From: JBOHCT01 sp050699055
GTDB lineage: Bacteria; Actinomycetota; Actinomycetes; Streptosporangiales; JBOHCT01
Direction: 5' to 3'
Length of the DNA stretch: 36,389 nt
Assembly: GCA_050699055.1 (NCBI GenBank)
Contig: JBOHCT010000017.1
Span: 1-36,389, forward strand
Shown here: piece after piece, positions 1 to 8,286 of the stretch
How the letters are laid out: each line of letters begins with the position of its first letter
How positions within the stretch are numbered: position 1 is the first letter of the stretch
Position numbers and translations under genes: made by a program
The notes under the pieces: generated by a model
The model's input: only the letters and a program-made list of their open reading frames with translations
What the model was told of the DNA's origin: nothing
Databases searched by the model: none

Positions 1-2220
1 GGCCTGGGTCGCGCGCTCGATGTAAGAGGCGAGCACGGACTCGTCGTAGACGATCTCCATGCCGCGTCCGCCGAGCACGTAGGAGGGGCGCACGAGTACC
101 GGGTAGCCGATGTCCTCGGCCACCTGCCGGGCTTCCTCGTACGACGTGGCCGTGCGGTGCTTCGGCGCGAGCAGGCCGGCGTCGTCGAGGACCCGACCGA
201 AGGCGCCGCGCTCCTCGGCGAGGTCGATGCTGGCCGGCGTGGTGCCCACGATCGGAACGCCAGCGTCCTCGAGGCCACGAGCGAGCTTCAGCGGGGTCTG
301 GCCGCCGAGCTGCACGATCACTCCGACGACCTCGCCGGTCTCCCGCTCCGCGTGCACGATCTCCAGGACGTCCTCGAGGGTGAGCGGCTCGAAGTACAGC
401 CGGTCGCTGGTGTCGTAGTCGGTCGAGACGGTCTCCGGGTTGCAGTTGACCATCACGGTCTCGTAACCCGCCTCGCGGAGCGCGAACGACGCGTGCACGC
501 AGGCGTAGTCGAACTCGATGCCCTGACCGATGCGGTTGGGCCCGCTGCCGAGGATGACGACCTTCGGCCTGTCGCCGGCCGGCACCTCTGTCTCCTCGTC
601 GTAAGAGGAGTACAGGTACGGCGTCCGGGCGGCGAACTCCGCGGCGCAGGTGTCGACGGTGAGGTACACGGGACGCACCCCGAGCGCCTGCCGGACCGCG
701 CGGACGACCGTCTCGTCCCGGCCGCGGATCTCGGCGACCTGGGCGTCGGAGAACCCGAGGGACTTGGCCGCGCGCAGCAGGCCGGCGTCGAGGTCGCCGG
801 CCGCGAGGATAGGGGCCGTCTCCTCGACCCGCGCGATCTGGTCGAGGAACCACGGGTCGATGGCCGTCGCGGCGTGCAGCTCCTCGACGGTGGCACCGGC
901 CCGGAGCGCCTGGTGGATCGTCCGCATCCGGCCATCGTGGGGCGTACGGCAACGTTCGACCAGCGCCGTGCGGTCGCCGGGCTCGCTCATCCACGTGAAC
1001 GAGGCGTCGGGGCGCTCGAGCGAGCGCAGGGCCTTTTGCAGCGCCTCCGGGAACGACCTGCCGATCGCCATCGCCTCGCCCACCGACTTCATGTGGGTGG
1101 TGAGCGTCGCGTCGGCGCCGGGGAACTTCTCGAACGCGAACCGCGGCGCCTTCACGACCACGTAGTCGAGGGTCGGCTCGAAGCTCGCCGGCGTCTCCGC
1201 CGTGATGTCATTGCGGATCTCGTCGAGGGTGTGGCCGACCGCGAGCTTGGCGGCGATCTTGGCGATCGGGAAGCCCGTGGCCTTGGACGCCAGCGCGGAC
1301 GAGCGGGAGACCCGGGGGTTCATCTCGATGACGATCATGCGACCGGTGTCCGGGTGGACGGCGAACTGGATGTTGCAGCCGCCGGTGTCGACACCCACCG
1401 CGCGGATCGCCGCGATGGCGACGTCGCGCATGTGTTGGTACTCGCGGTCGGTGAGCGTCATCGCGGGCGCGACGGTCACCGAGTCGCCGGTGTGCACGCC
1501 CATCGGGTCGACGTTCTCGATCGAGCACACGACGACCACGTTGTCGTGGTGGTCGCGCATCAGCTCGAGCTCGTACTCCTTCCAGCCGAGCACGGACTCC
1601 TCGAGCAGGACCTCCGTGACCGGGCTCGCCTGGAGGCCGGCGCCCGCGACCTGTCTGAGCTCGCCCTCGTCGCGGGCGATCCCGGAGCCCACCCCGCCCA
1701 GGGTGAACGACGGGCGCACGACCACGGGGCAGCCCAGGCGCCGGACGGCGCCGAGGCAGTCGTCGAGCGAATGGCAGATCGCGCTCCGCGCGGACTCCGC
1801 GCCGATGGAGGCGACGATCTCCTTGAACCGCTCGCGGTCCTCCCCTGCCCGGATCGCGTCGATCTTGGCCCCGATGAGCTCGACCCCGTAGCGGTCCAGC
1901 ACGCCGGAGTCGTACAGCGCGACGGCGGTGTTGAGCGCGGTCTGGCCGCCGAGGGTGGCGAGCAGCGCGTCCGGGCGCTCGCGCTCGATGACCTTGGCCA
2001 CGACCTCTGGGGTGATCGGTTCGACGTACGTGGCGTCGGCGAACTCCGGGTCGGTCATGATCGTGGCCGGGTTGGAGTTGACCAGGCTCACCCGCAGCCC
2101 TTCGGACCTGAGCACCCGGCAGGCCTGGGTGCCGGAGTAGTCGAACTCGCACGCCTGGCCGATGACGATCGGCCCGGAACCGATGACGAGGACGGAGGCG
2201 AGGTCGGTGCGCCGCGACAT
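1..2220 (-). CDS. carB: Carbamoyl-phosphate synthase large subunit (partial)
   Basis: This is the N-terminal 740 codons of the ATP-dependent large subunit that makes carbamoyl phosphate for pyrimidine and arginine synthesis, partnered by CarA just upstream. The reading frame runs from the ATG at 2220 to the window edge without a stop; the family is about 1,100 residues, so roughly a third, including the allosteric domain, lies outside. The start reads MSRRTDLASVLVIGSGP followed by the typical IGQACEFDYSGTQA; EMNPRVSRSSALASKATGFP marks the first ATP-grasp half, and a second synthetase half begins at VILGSGPNRIGQGIEFDYA. One base separates the carA stop from this ATG, and the ribosome-binding site GGAGGTG lies inside the end of carA, so translation is coupled. 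Identification is firm; only the C-terminus is unseen. Confidence 0.97.
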   Translation of the reverse strand, partial: MSRRTDLASVLVIGSGPIVIGQACEFDYSGTQACRVLRSEGLRVSLVNSNPATIMTDPEFADATYVEPITPEVVAKVIERERPDALLATLGGQTALNTAVALYDSGVLDRYGVELIGAKIDAIRAGEDRERFKEIVASIGAESARSAICHSLDDCLGAVRRLGCPVVVRPSFTLGGVGSGIARDEGELRQVAGAGLQASPVTEVLLEESVLGWKEYELELMRDHHDNVVVVCSIENVDPMGVHTGDSVTVAPAMTLTDREYQHMRDVAIAAIRAVGVDTGGCNIQFAVHPDTGRMIVIEMNPRVSRSSALASKATGFPIAKIAAKLAVGHTLDEIRNDITAETPASFEPTLDYVVVKAPRFAFEKFPGADATLTTHMKSVGEAMAIGRSFPEALQKALRSLERPDASFTWMSEPGDRTALVERCRTPHDGRMRTIHQALRAGATVEELHAATAIDPWFLDQIARVEETAPILAAGDLDAGLLRAAKSLGFSDAQVAEIRGRDETVVRAVRQALGVRPVYLTVDTCAAEFAARTPYLYSSYDEETEVPAGDRPKVVILGSGPNRIGQGIEFDYACVHASFALREAGYETVMVNCNPETVSTDYDTSDRLYFEPLTLEDVLEIVHAERETGEVVGVIVQLGGQTPLKLARGLEDAGVPIVGTTPASIDLAEERGAFGRVLDDAGLLAPKHRTATSYEEARQVAEDIGYPVLVRPSYVLGGRGMEIVYDESVLASYIERATQA

Positions 2221-2221
2221 G

Positions 2222-3436
2222 TCAGGCTCTCACCTCCATCAGACGAGTGAACCGGTCGAACAGCGCGGACGCGTCGTGCGGTCCCGGCGCCGCCTCGGGG
2301 TGGTACTGCACGCTGAACGCGGGCGCGTCCAGGCAGGTGAGACCCTCCACGACGCCGTCGTTCAGGTCGACGTGGCTCACCTCCGCCCGGCCGTACGGCG
2401 TCTCGAAAGTGCCCCCGAGCCGCGCGTCGACAGCGAACCCGTGGTTGTGGCTGGTGATGTGGACCCGGCCGGTACGGCGGTCCTGGACCGGTTGGTTGAC
2501 GCCGCGGTGGCCGTAGGGCAGCTTGTACGTGCCGAGCCCGAGGGCGCGGCCGAGGATCTGGTTGCCGAAGCAGATGCCGAACACGGGGACGCCCGCGTCG
2601 AGCACGCCGCGCATCGTGGCGACGGCGTAGTCGGCGACGCCGGGGTCGCCGGGCCCGTTGCTGAAGAACACCCCGTCGGGACCGTGGGCGAGGACGTCGT
2701 CGGCCGTGCTGGCGGCCGGCACGACACGCACCTCGCAGCCGCGCCCGGCCATCCGCCGCGGACTCATCGCCTTGATCCCGAGGTCGACCGCGGTGACCCG
2801 GAACCGCGGCCGCCCGTCCGGGCGCACGACGTACGGCTCGGCCGTGGACACCTCACGCGCCAGGTCCGCGCCCACCATCGACGGGCTGGCCAAGACCCTC
2901 TCGAGCAAGGCCTCGGGGTCGGTGGTCAAGGTGCTGATCCCCCCGCGCATCGCCCCTCGCTCGCGGAGGTGGCGGGTGAGCGCGCGGGTGCCGGGCATGG
3001 CCATCCCGACAATCCCGCGGCGCCGCAGCTCCTCGTCGAGCCTCCTTTCGGACCGCCAGCTCGACGCGAGGCGGGACGGCTCGCGCACGACGTAGCCGGC
3101 GACCCAGATCCGCCGCGACTCCTCGTCGTCGTCGTTGACGCCGGTGTTGCCGACGTGCGGGGCGGTCATCGCGACGATCTGCCGGTGGTACGAAGGGTCG
3201 GTGAGCGTCTCCTGGTAGCCGGTCATGCCGGTGTTGAAGACCATCTCGCCGAACGTCTCGCCACGGGCCCCGTAGCCGACTCCTTCGAAGGCACGCCCGT
3301 CCTCGAGGACGAGCAGCGCGGGCACAGGTTCGGTCACAGTGCCCCCCCGCACGGCGGGAATGTGGTCTGGGCCGCGGGCCCCGCACATCCGGGCGTCCCC
3401 GCTCGCGTCGCTTTCTCCGCTTTCTGCCGTGGTCAT
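2222..3436 (-). CDS. carA: Carbamoyl-phosphate synthase small (glutaminase) subunit
   Basis: This subunit hydrolyses glutamine and channels ammonia to CarB. The N-terminal CPSase domain is clear (LVLEDGRAFEGVGYGARGE, FNTGMTGYQE). The class I amidotransferase domain carries the nucleophile in FGICFGNQ, SHNHGF, and the HPE motif in QYHPEAAPGPHD. The start at 3436 overlaps the pyrC stop as ATGA. It gives a 33-residue extension not usual for the family, ahead of VTEPVPALLVLEDG, where an in-frame GTG (near 3337) has a G-rich sequence about 7 nt upstream. Either start is possible. In Streptomyces, from memory, a small membrane protein gene sits between pyrC and carA; it is absent here. Translation of carB is coupled to this gene. 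Confidence 0.96.
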   Translation of the reverse strand: MTTAESGESDASGDARMCGARGPDHIPAVRGGTVTEPVPALLVLEDGRAFEGVGYGARGETFGEMVFNTGMTGYQETLTDPSYHRQIVAMTAPHVGNTGVNDDDEESRRIWVAGYVVREPSRLASSWRSERRLDEELRRRGIVGMAMPGTRALTRHLRERGAMRGGISTLTTDPEALLERVLASPSMVGADLAREVSTAEPYVVRPDGRPRFRVTAVDLGIKAMSPRRMAGRGCEVRVVPAASTADDVLAHGPDGVFFSNGPGDPGVADYAVATMRGVLDAGVPVFGICFGNQILGRALGLGTYKLPYGHRGVNQPVQDRRTGRVHITSHNHGFAVDARLGGTFETPYGRAEVSHVDLNDGVVEGLTCLDAPAFSVQYHPEAAPGPHDASALFDRFTRLMEVRA

Positions 3437-4734
3437 GTGATCTTCCCGTCCAGGACGGTGGGACGCCCCCGCAGGAACGTCGCGACGATCGTTCCTGGCA
3501 GCCGCATGCCGGCGAAGGGCGAGTTACGGCTCCTCGAGGCCGACGCCGACGGGTCGACGACGGCGCGCCCCGCCGGGTCGACCAGGGTCATGGTGGCGGC
3601 CCCGCCCTGCTCCAGCGGTTGGCCGTGACCGGGCACGCCAGCGATACGCGCGGGGCGGTAGGACATGCGATCAGCGACGCCCTCCCAGCTCAGCCGTCCT
3701 GTCTCGACCATCGCCTCCTGGACGACGGACAAGGCGGTCTCCAGGCCGAGCATCCCGGGGGCGGCGGCCGCCCACTCGGTCTCCTTGTCCTCGAGGGCGT
3801 GCGGGGCGTGGTCGGTGGCGACGGCGTCGATCGTGCCGTCGGCGAGAGCAGTGCGCAGCGCCTCGACATCGGCGCGGGTACGCAGCGGAGGGTTGACCTT
3901 GTAGACCGGGTCGTACGTCCGCGCGGTCTCGTCGGTCAGCAGTAGGTGGTGGGGGGTCACCTCGGCGGTCACCCGCCACCCCTTGCTCTTGGCCCAGCGG
4001 ACGATCTCGACCGCGCCAGCGGTGGAGACGTGACAGACGTGCAGCCGCGAGCCGACGTGGGCCGCGAGCAGGCAATCGCGAGCGATGACGGCCTCCTCCG
4101 CCACGGCGGGCCACCCTCGCAGCCCGAGGTGTCCCGACAGGTCCCCCTCGTGCATCTGGGCGCCCTCTGTCAGTCGTCCCTCCTCGGCGTGTTGGGCGAT
4201 CAGGCCGTCGAAGGCCTTGACGTACTCCAGGGCCCGACGCATCAGTACGGGATCGATGACGCACCTGCCGTCGTCGGAGAAGACGCGCACGTGGGCGGCG
4301 GAGTCGGCCATCGCGCCGAGCTCGGCGAGCCGTCGCCCCTCGAGCCCGACCGTGACGGCGCCGACGGGGCGTACGTCGCAGTGACCCGCCTCGCGGCCGA
4401 GTCGCCACACCTGCTCCACGACCCCCGCGGTGTCCGCGACCGGTTCGGTGTTGGCCATCGCGTGGACGGCCGCGAAACCGCCGAGCGCCGCGGCGCGCGT
4501 GCCGGACTCGACGGTCTCGGCGTCCTCGCGCCCTGGCTCGCGCAGGTGCGTGTGCAGGTCGACGAGCCCGGGCAGCGCCACCAGGCCGTCAGCGTCGACG
4601 ATTCCCGCACCCGCCGCGGTCGGGCCGGCGCCGATCTCGGCGATGACCCCGTCGCGTACGTGGATGTCAGCGGGCTCGCCGCCGGCGACGCGCGGCCCGC
4701 GCAGGATCCACTCGGGCGAGCACCGTCCGCTCAC
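3433..4734 (-). CDS. pyrC: Dihydroorotase
   Basis: This amidohydrolase cyclises carbamoyl aspartate to dihydroorotate, the third step of pyrimidine synthesis. The metal-binding HxH is in VDLHTHLREPGRED (H61, H63). Further motifs are VFSDDG near residue 152, IAQHAEE near 180, LHVCHVSTAGA, and the catalytic ATDHAPHALEDKE. The length of 433 residues fits the bacterial type I family. The start is GTG at 4734, overlapping the pyrB stop as GTGA. The 3' end overlaps carA as ATGA, so it sits in the middle of a translationally coupled operon. No anomaly is seen in the catalytic residues. Confidence 0.97.
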   Translation of the reverse strand: MSGRCSPEWILRGPRVAGGEPADIHVRDGVIAEIGAGPTAAGAGIVDADGLVALPGLVDLHTHLREPGREDAETVESGTRAAALGGFAAVHAMANTEPVADTAGVVEQVWRLGREAGHCDVRPVGAVTVGLEGRRLAELGAMADSAAHVRVFSDDGRCVIDPVLMRRALEYVKAFDGLIAQHAEEGRLTEGAQMHEGDLSGHLGLRGWPAVAEEAVIARDCLLAAHVGSRLHVCHVSTAGAVEIVRWAKSKGWRVTAEVTPHHLLLTDETARTYDPVYKVNPPLRTRADVEALRTALADGTIDAVATDHAPHALEDKETEWAAAAPGMLGLETALSVVQEAMVETGRLSWEGVADRMSYRPARIAGVPGHGQPLEQGGAATMTLVDPAGRAVVDPSASASRSRNSPFAGMRLPGTIVATFLRGRPTVLDGKIT

Positions 4735-5753
4735 GTGTCGACCCCCATTCGTCCCGCGGCAGCCCGCGAGCCGCTCCCCGGCCCGTCGGGCTGACGGCCG
4801 GCGCCCTCCTCACCTGGCCGATCTCGGCCACCGATCGCCGGCTCCGCACCGCCGAGGAGAAGGTAGAGCACCGCCATCCGGACGCTCAGGCCGTTGGCGA
4901 CCTGCTCGACGATCGTCGCGCGCGGGGAGTCGGCGACCTCCGCCGCGATCTCCATCCCGCGGTTCATCGGGCCCGGGTGCATGACGATCGCGTGGTCGTC
5001 GAGCGCGGCCAGCCGCTCGACGCCGAGACCGTAGCGCCTCGTGTACTCGCGCGCGCTCGGAAAGTACGCGTCGTGCATGCGTTCGCGCTGTACCCGGAGC
5101 ATCATCACGACGTCGCTCTTACGCAACACGCTGTCGAGGTCGTAGGACACCGCGCACGGCCAGGTGTCGATCGCGAGAGGAAGAAGTGTCGGAGGCGCCA
5201 CGAGCGTCACCTCTGCGCCGAGCGTATGGAGCAGCAGCACGTTGGACCGAGCCACCCTGCTGTGCAGGACGTCGCCGACGATCGCCACCCTCGCGCCGTC
5301 GAGGGGCCCGAGATGGCGGCGCATGGTGAACGCGTCCAGTAGCGCCTGAGTGGGGTGTTCATGGGTGCCGTCGCCCGCGTTCACGACGCTGCCACGCACC
5401 CACCCCGCCAGCCGGTGCGGGGCGCCGGACGCGCCGTGGCGAATGACGATCGCGTCGGCCCCCATCGCCTCGAGCGTGAGCGCGGTGTCCTTCAGGCCCT
5501 CGCCCTTGGACACGCTGGAACCCTTGGCGGAGAAGTTGACGACGTCCGCGGACAGGCGCTTGGCGGCGAGCTCGAACGACGTGCGGGTGCGCGTCGAGTC
5601 CTCGAAGAAGAGGTTGACGACCGTGCGGCCGCGCAGCGTGGGCAGCTTCTTGATCGGACGGTCGGCCACGCGGGCGAGCTCCTCCGCGGTGTCGAGGATG
5701 AGCAGGGCGTCATCGCGGGTGAGGTCTCCGGCGGAGATGAGATGGCGCTTCAC
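4731..5753 (-). CDS. pyrB: Aspartate carbamoyltransferase catalytic subunit
   Basis: The enzyme condenses carbamoyl phosphate with aspartate. The carbamoyl-phosphate loop STRTRTSFE lies at residues 53-61, SSVSKGEGLKDT at about 79-90, and HPTQALLD begins at residue 133; MHPGPMNRGMEI binds aspartate. At 340 residues it is 25-30 longer than usual because of a Gly/Pro/Arg-rich tail after LYLLLGG that is probably disordered. The start is GTG at 5753, overlapping the pyrR stop as GTGA. No regulatory pyrI gene is present, as expected in actinobacteria. Confidence 0.97.
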   Translation of the reverse strand: MKRHLISAGDLTRDDALLILDTAEELARVADRPIKKLPTLRGRTVVNLFFEDSTRTRTSFELAAKRLSADVVNFSAKGSSVSKGEGLKDTALTLEAMGADAIVIRHGASGAPHRLAGWVRGSVVNAGDGTHEHPTQALLDAFTMRRHLGPLDGARVAIVGDVLHSRVARSNVLLLHTLGAEVTLVAPPTLLPLAIDTWPCAVSYDLDSVLRKSDVVMMLRVQRERMHDAYFPSAREYTRRYGLGVERLAALDDHAIVMHPGPMNRGMEIAAEVADSPRATIVEQVANGLSVRMAVLYLLLGGAEPAIGGRDRPGEEGAGRQPDGPGSGSRAAAGRMGVDT

Positions 5754-6418
5754 GCGGCTCCTCCCCCAGCCCCTCCTTCTGAGCCTCCCTCGCCGGCACG
5801 CTCACGGGCGCCGGTACGCGGGCGGTGGCGACCACCGTCGGAGGCATCGAGTACGACGGCGTCGCGGCCGTCGACCTCCGCGACCTGCACGCGGACGGTC
5901 TCGTGCAGGGACGTGGGGATGTTCTTGCCGACGTAGTCGGCTCGGATCGGCAGCTCGCGATGACCACGGTCGACGAGGACGGCCAACTGGACACCACGCG
6001 GCCGACCGAGGTCACCGAGCGCGTCGAGCGCCGCCCGAATGGTCCGGCCGGAGAACAACACGTCGTCGACGAGGACCACACGCTTGCCATCGACCCCCTC
6101 GGGAGGCACGTCGGTGCGTCCCAAGACTCGTGCGGGCCGCATGCGCAGGTCATCGCGGTACATCGTGACGTCGAGCGAGCCGACCGGGATGCGGACGTCC
6201 TCGACCTGCTCGATCCGCTCGCGCAGCCGGTGAGCGAGCGGGACCCCGCGAGTGGGGATACCGAGCAGGACGACGTCGTGGGCGCCCTTGGTGCGCTCGA
6301 TGATCTCGTGCGCGATACGCGTCAGGGCCCGTCTGACGTCGGGGGACTCGAGAATGACCCGCGCACCGGCCCCCAGGGGCGCCGGCTCAGCTCGATCATG
6401 CGCGGGCACGACAGCCAC
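5750..6418 (-). CDS. pyrR: Bifunctional pyr operon regulator / uracil phosphoribosyltransferase
   Basis: PyrR binds pyr mRNA in response to uridine nucleotides and also has uracil phosphoribosyltransferase activity. The PRPP loop is VVLVDDVLFSGRTIRAALDAL, with IGIPTRG-like LLGIPTRGVPLA, TMYRDDL and a basic RNA-binding surface. I chose GTG 6418 because AAGGAGG lies 8-9 nt upstream in a loop element described separately; the frame stays open upstream to 6496 but without family similarity. At 222 residues it is about 30 longer than usual, owing to a Gly/Arg/Glu-rich C-terminal tail. It is the first gene of the operon, and its stop overlaps pyrB (GTGA). Confidence 0.95.
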   Translation of the reverse strand: MAVVPAHDRAEPAPLGAGARVILESPDVRRALTRIAHEIIERTKGAHDVVLLGIPTRGVPLAHRLRERIEQVEDVRIPVGSLDVTMYRDDLRMRPARVLGRTDVPPEGVDGKRVVLVDDVLFSGRTIRAALDALGDLGRPRGVQLAVLVDRGHRELPIRADYVGKNIPTSLHETVRVQVAEVDGRDAVVLDASDGGRHRPRTGARERAGEGGSEGGAGGGAA

Positions 6419-6424
6419 GCAAGT

Positions 6425-6455
6425 GACCTCCTTCCCCGCCTCTCGGGACGGGCCG
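6425..6455 (-). promoter_or_regulatory. PyrR-binding RNA loop covering the pyrR Shine-Dalgarno region
   Basis: On the minus strand a stem CCCG/CGGG (6449-6452 with 6435-6438) encloses the loop UCCCGAGAGG, directly followed by the ribosome-binding site AAGGAGG (6427-6433). The loop matches the known PyrR-binding consensus (UCC-NGAGAGG). In mycobacteria PyrR is known to repress translation at such a site rather than by attenuation. No terminator with a T-run is visible between this loop and pyrR, which fits translational control. Function is inferred from motif and position. Confidence 0.8.
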
Positions 6456-6540
6456 TTAAAGGATGTCGTTCTCCGCCCGGACGTACGGGACCACATGTCC
6501 TCAGCGGCCTCAGCATCGACTGCAGGCCAGCACAGGCGGA

Positions 6541-6580
6541 TGTTAATAGCACTCTACCAACGTTCGGCCAGGATCGACGC
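6541..6580 (-). promoter_or_regulatory. Possible pyr operon promoter
   Basis: A TAGAGT hexamer (minus strand, 6556-6551) fits an actinobacterial -10 box and would give a leader of about 125 nt before pyrR. No convincing -35 box lies 16-18 nt upstream, so this is only a candidate. Confidence 0.25.
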
Positions 6581-6619
6581 CGTAGCGCGCCCTTCCGGCG
6601 GCACAGTTCGGCCACCCAC

Positions 6620-6648
6620 TTGACGTGGGGGCCTGGGCGATTTACGGT
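6620..6648 (+). promoter_or_regulatory. bldD promoter
   Basis: TTGACG (6620-6625) and TACGGT (6643-6648) are separated by 17 bp and match housekeeping sigma -35 and -10 boxes. Transcription would start near 6655 and leave a 5' untranslated region of about 210 nt before bldD. It is divergent from the pyr operon. Confidence 0.7.
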
Positions 6649-6661
6649 CACTGTGCGTAAC
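6647..6661 (+). promoter_or_regulatory. BldD operator (autoregulatory)
   Basis: GTCACTGTGCGTAAC matches the BldD consensus NTNACNCWGNGTNAN at every fixed position but one (G for C at position 7). It overlaps the last two bases of the -10 box and the expected start point of the bldD promoter. BldD is known to repress its own gene in Streptomyces coelicolor, so autoregulation is the natural reading. Confidence 0.75.
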
Positions 6662-6864
6662 TGGAGCAGGTGAGGATCCCGGGACACCTCCGAAGGCCGA
6701 ACAGCGAGGGGTGCCGGAGCATCTCTGACGACGATCGCCGGGGCAGCGGCAACTGGCCCCGCTCACCGTCATCGCGGATGCCCCGGTGCTCAGGAAACCG
6801 TCGGAGGGGTGGTCGGGACCGACTTCTGGTCCGTCCTACATATCGAGCCGGGGGGCCGATTCCG

Positions 6865-7365
6865 ATGCCGTCTGACTACGCGAAGGCGCTAGGCGCCAAG
6901 CTCCGTGCGATCAGGACCCAGCAGGGGCTCTCCCTCCACGGTGTGGAGGAGAAGTCCCGCGGCCGATGGAAGGCGGTGGTCGTGGGGTCGTATGAGCGCG
7001 GAGACCGCGCTGTGACCGTCCAGAAGCTCGCCGAGCTCGCGGACTTCTACGGTGTGCCCGTGGCTGAGCTGCTCCCCGGTGGGGCATCCTCCCCCGCGGC
7101 CCTACCGACTCCGCGGCTCGTCATCGATCTTGAGCGCCTTCAGCAGCTGCCGAGGGACGAGGCCGGCCCGCTGGCGCGCTATGCCGCCACGATCCAAAGC
7201 CAGCGTGGCGACTACAACGGCAAGGTCCTGTCCATCCGTCAGGAGGACCTGCGGTCTCTTGCTGTGATCTACGACAAGTCTCCGACGATCCTCACCGAGG
7301 AGCTGATCGACTGGGGGGTCCTCGATCCGGACGCCCGCCGGGCCGTGGAGTCGTCGACCCTCTGA
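6865..7365 (+). CDS. bldD: Developmental master regulator BldD
   Basis: BldD is a DNA-binding repressor that, with cyclic di-GMP, holds back sporulation genes in filamentous actinomycetes. The 166-residue protein has an N-terminal Cro/CI-type helix-turn-helix (residues about 8-70: LGAKLRAIRTQQGLSL through VPVAELLPG) and the conserved C-terminal domain. The cyclic di-GMP signature RxD-X8-RxxD is intact at R114, D116, R125 and D128; residue 127 is Glu where Streptomyces has Asp. The ATG at 6865 gives the usual family N-terminus; the frame is open further upstream but without similarity. It is divergent from pyrR and convergent with the HEPN gene. Confidence 0.96.
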   Translation: MPSDYAKALGAKLRAIRTQQGLSLHGVEEKSRGRWKAVVVGSYERGDRAVTVQKLAELADFYGVPVAELLPGGASSPAALPTPRLVIDLERLQQLPRDEAGPLARYAATIQSQRGDYNGKVLSIRQEDLRSLAVIYDKSPTILTEELIDWGVLDPDARRAVESSTL

Positions 7366-7473
7366 CGGCAGACCCCAGTGATCCACCATCTCTGCTAGAC
7401 CGGACACTGACCCACCGGCTCTCGCAGACGCCCAGGTCCGACGGTTACTCGCCATCGGGCGGCGTCGCTTCGC

Positions 7474-7929
7474 TCAACTCGCGCGAGGCACCTCCATTGG
7501 CAGCCTCGGTGCGTACGGCATCGCCAGGGAGCTCTCGACCAGCGAGACGTATGTCTCCGCGTCGCGAACGAGGTCGTCGGCCTCGCGCCGCGACACCGCG
7601 CTCGGCAGCCCGGCTTCGGCGGCCGCACGCTTGTCTGCGCCCATCGCGAAGAAGTCCGCCCACTCTCCCAGCGCGGGCGCGACCTCCGGAAGTAGAGCCC
7701 AAACGCTGCGCGGCCGCTTCCGGCGCCTCGTGTCAGTGGGGCGGGCCCGCGTGGCGAGCACGGCAGCGCTGGCGCGCAACGCGGCCAGGTGGGCCGACGC
7801 GTAACGTGCGGCGGGTGTAGCTGCCTCGTCGGCGTCGGCGAGGCTCTGCCGGGCCGACCGGAGCAGTGCCAGGGCCGGGGGGCGGGCCCGCGGCCGTGGG
7901 TGGGGCACCGACACTGTAGGCCACATCAT
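7474..7929 (-). CDS. SAV_6107-family HEPN-domain protein
   Basis: This is a small helical protein of a conserved actinobacterial family named after SAV_6107 and assigned to the HEPN superfamily; its role is unknown. The core runs ALLRSARQSLADADEA, then RYASAHLAALRASAAVLA, WALLPEVAPALGEWADFFA and RREADDLVRDAETYVSLVE. R42-x4-H47 fits the RX4-6H pattern of HEPN ribonucleases, though its position near the second helix is not the usual one, so activity is uncertain. ATG 7929 is chosen because AGGAGG lies 7 nt upstream, giving 151 residues. The frame stays open to a GTG at 8079, and that extension contains an 18-bp tandem duplication (7942-7974). A perfect SOS box lies 215 bp upstream. Confidence 0.82.
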   Translation of the reverse strand: MMWPTVSVPHPRPRARPPALALLRSARQSLADADEAATPAARYASAHLAALRASAAVLATRARPTDTRRRKRPRSVWALLPEVAPALGEWADFFAMGADKRAAAEAGLPSAVSRREADDLVRDAETYVSLVESSLAMPYAPRLPMEVPRAS

Positions 7930-8286
7930 TCCCGAGCCTCCTTCCTGGGACGGCGCTGGTTCCTGGGACGGCGCGGGGACGGCCCCCTCCAGAAGCGAAC
8001 GACCCTCAAAGTCCTTCTCGGGCACAGCCCCCTTCGTTCCCGAGTACGAGGCCGCTCCGGGCGAGGCGCTTCCCCTCACCCCGCCCGGGGCGCCTCACGC
8101 GTTCGGGCACGAGGGCCGAGATCTCCCGAACGGATGTGTCGACTCGAACGTATGTTCGATCCACGTCATCTATCCAAACCCATGCCGGCGGTCCCGTCAA
8201 CCCGCGGCGGACCCGCGCGTGCGGAGGTCCTGGCCGACCACGGAGCGCGCGGACAGATGGTCCTCGGACAGCCCGTCAGCATCACC
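7930..8286. other. Intergenic region upstream of the HEPN gene
   Basis: This 357-bp stretch holds two copies of TTCCTGGGACGGCGC (7942-7956 and 7960-7974) and the SOS box at 8144-8159. The rest has weak open frames with no recognisable protein. On the minus strand TTGGAT and TACGTT, 19 bp apart, could be a promoter whose -10 lies inside the SOS box, but this is weak. Confidence 0.5.
8144..8159 (-). promoter_or_regulatory. LexA-binding SOS box
   Basis: TCGAACGTATGTTCGA is a fully conserved match to the TCGAAC-N4-GTTCGA SOS box used by LexA in mycobacteria, other actinobacteria and Bacillus. The only gene it can serve by orientation is the minus-strand HEPN gene starting at 7929, because the gene to its right is transcribed towards it and ends at 8287. 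Confidence 0.8.

Noticed and set aside
157..2250. Long plus-strand open frame of 697 codons opposite carB
   Set aside because: It is antisense to carB in GC-rich DNA, where opposite frames stay open by codon bias. Its translation is low-complexity Arg/Asp/Glu/Val with no domain.
8006..8200. 64-codon minus-strand frame over the SOS box
   Set aside because: It covers the LexA site itself and has no ribosome-binding site or recognisable composition; the region is better read as a promoter and leader.
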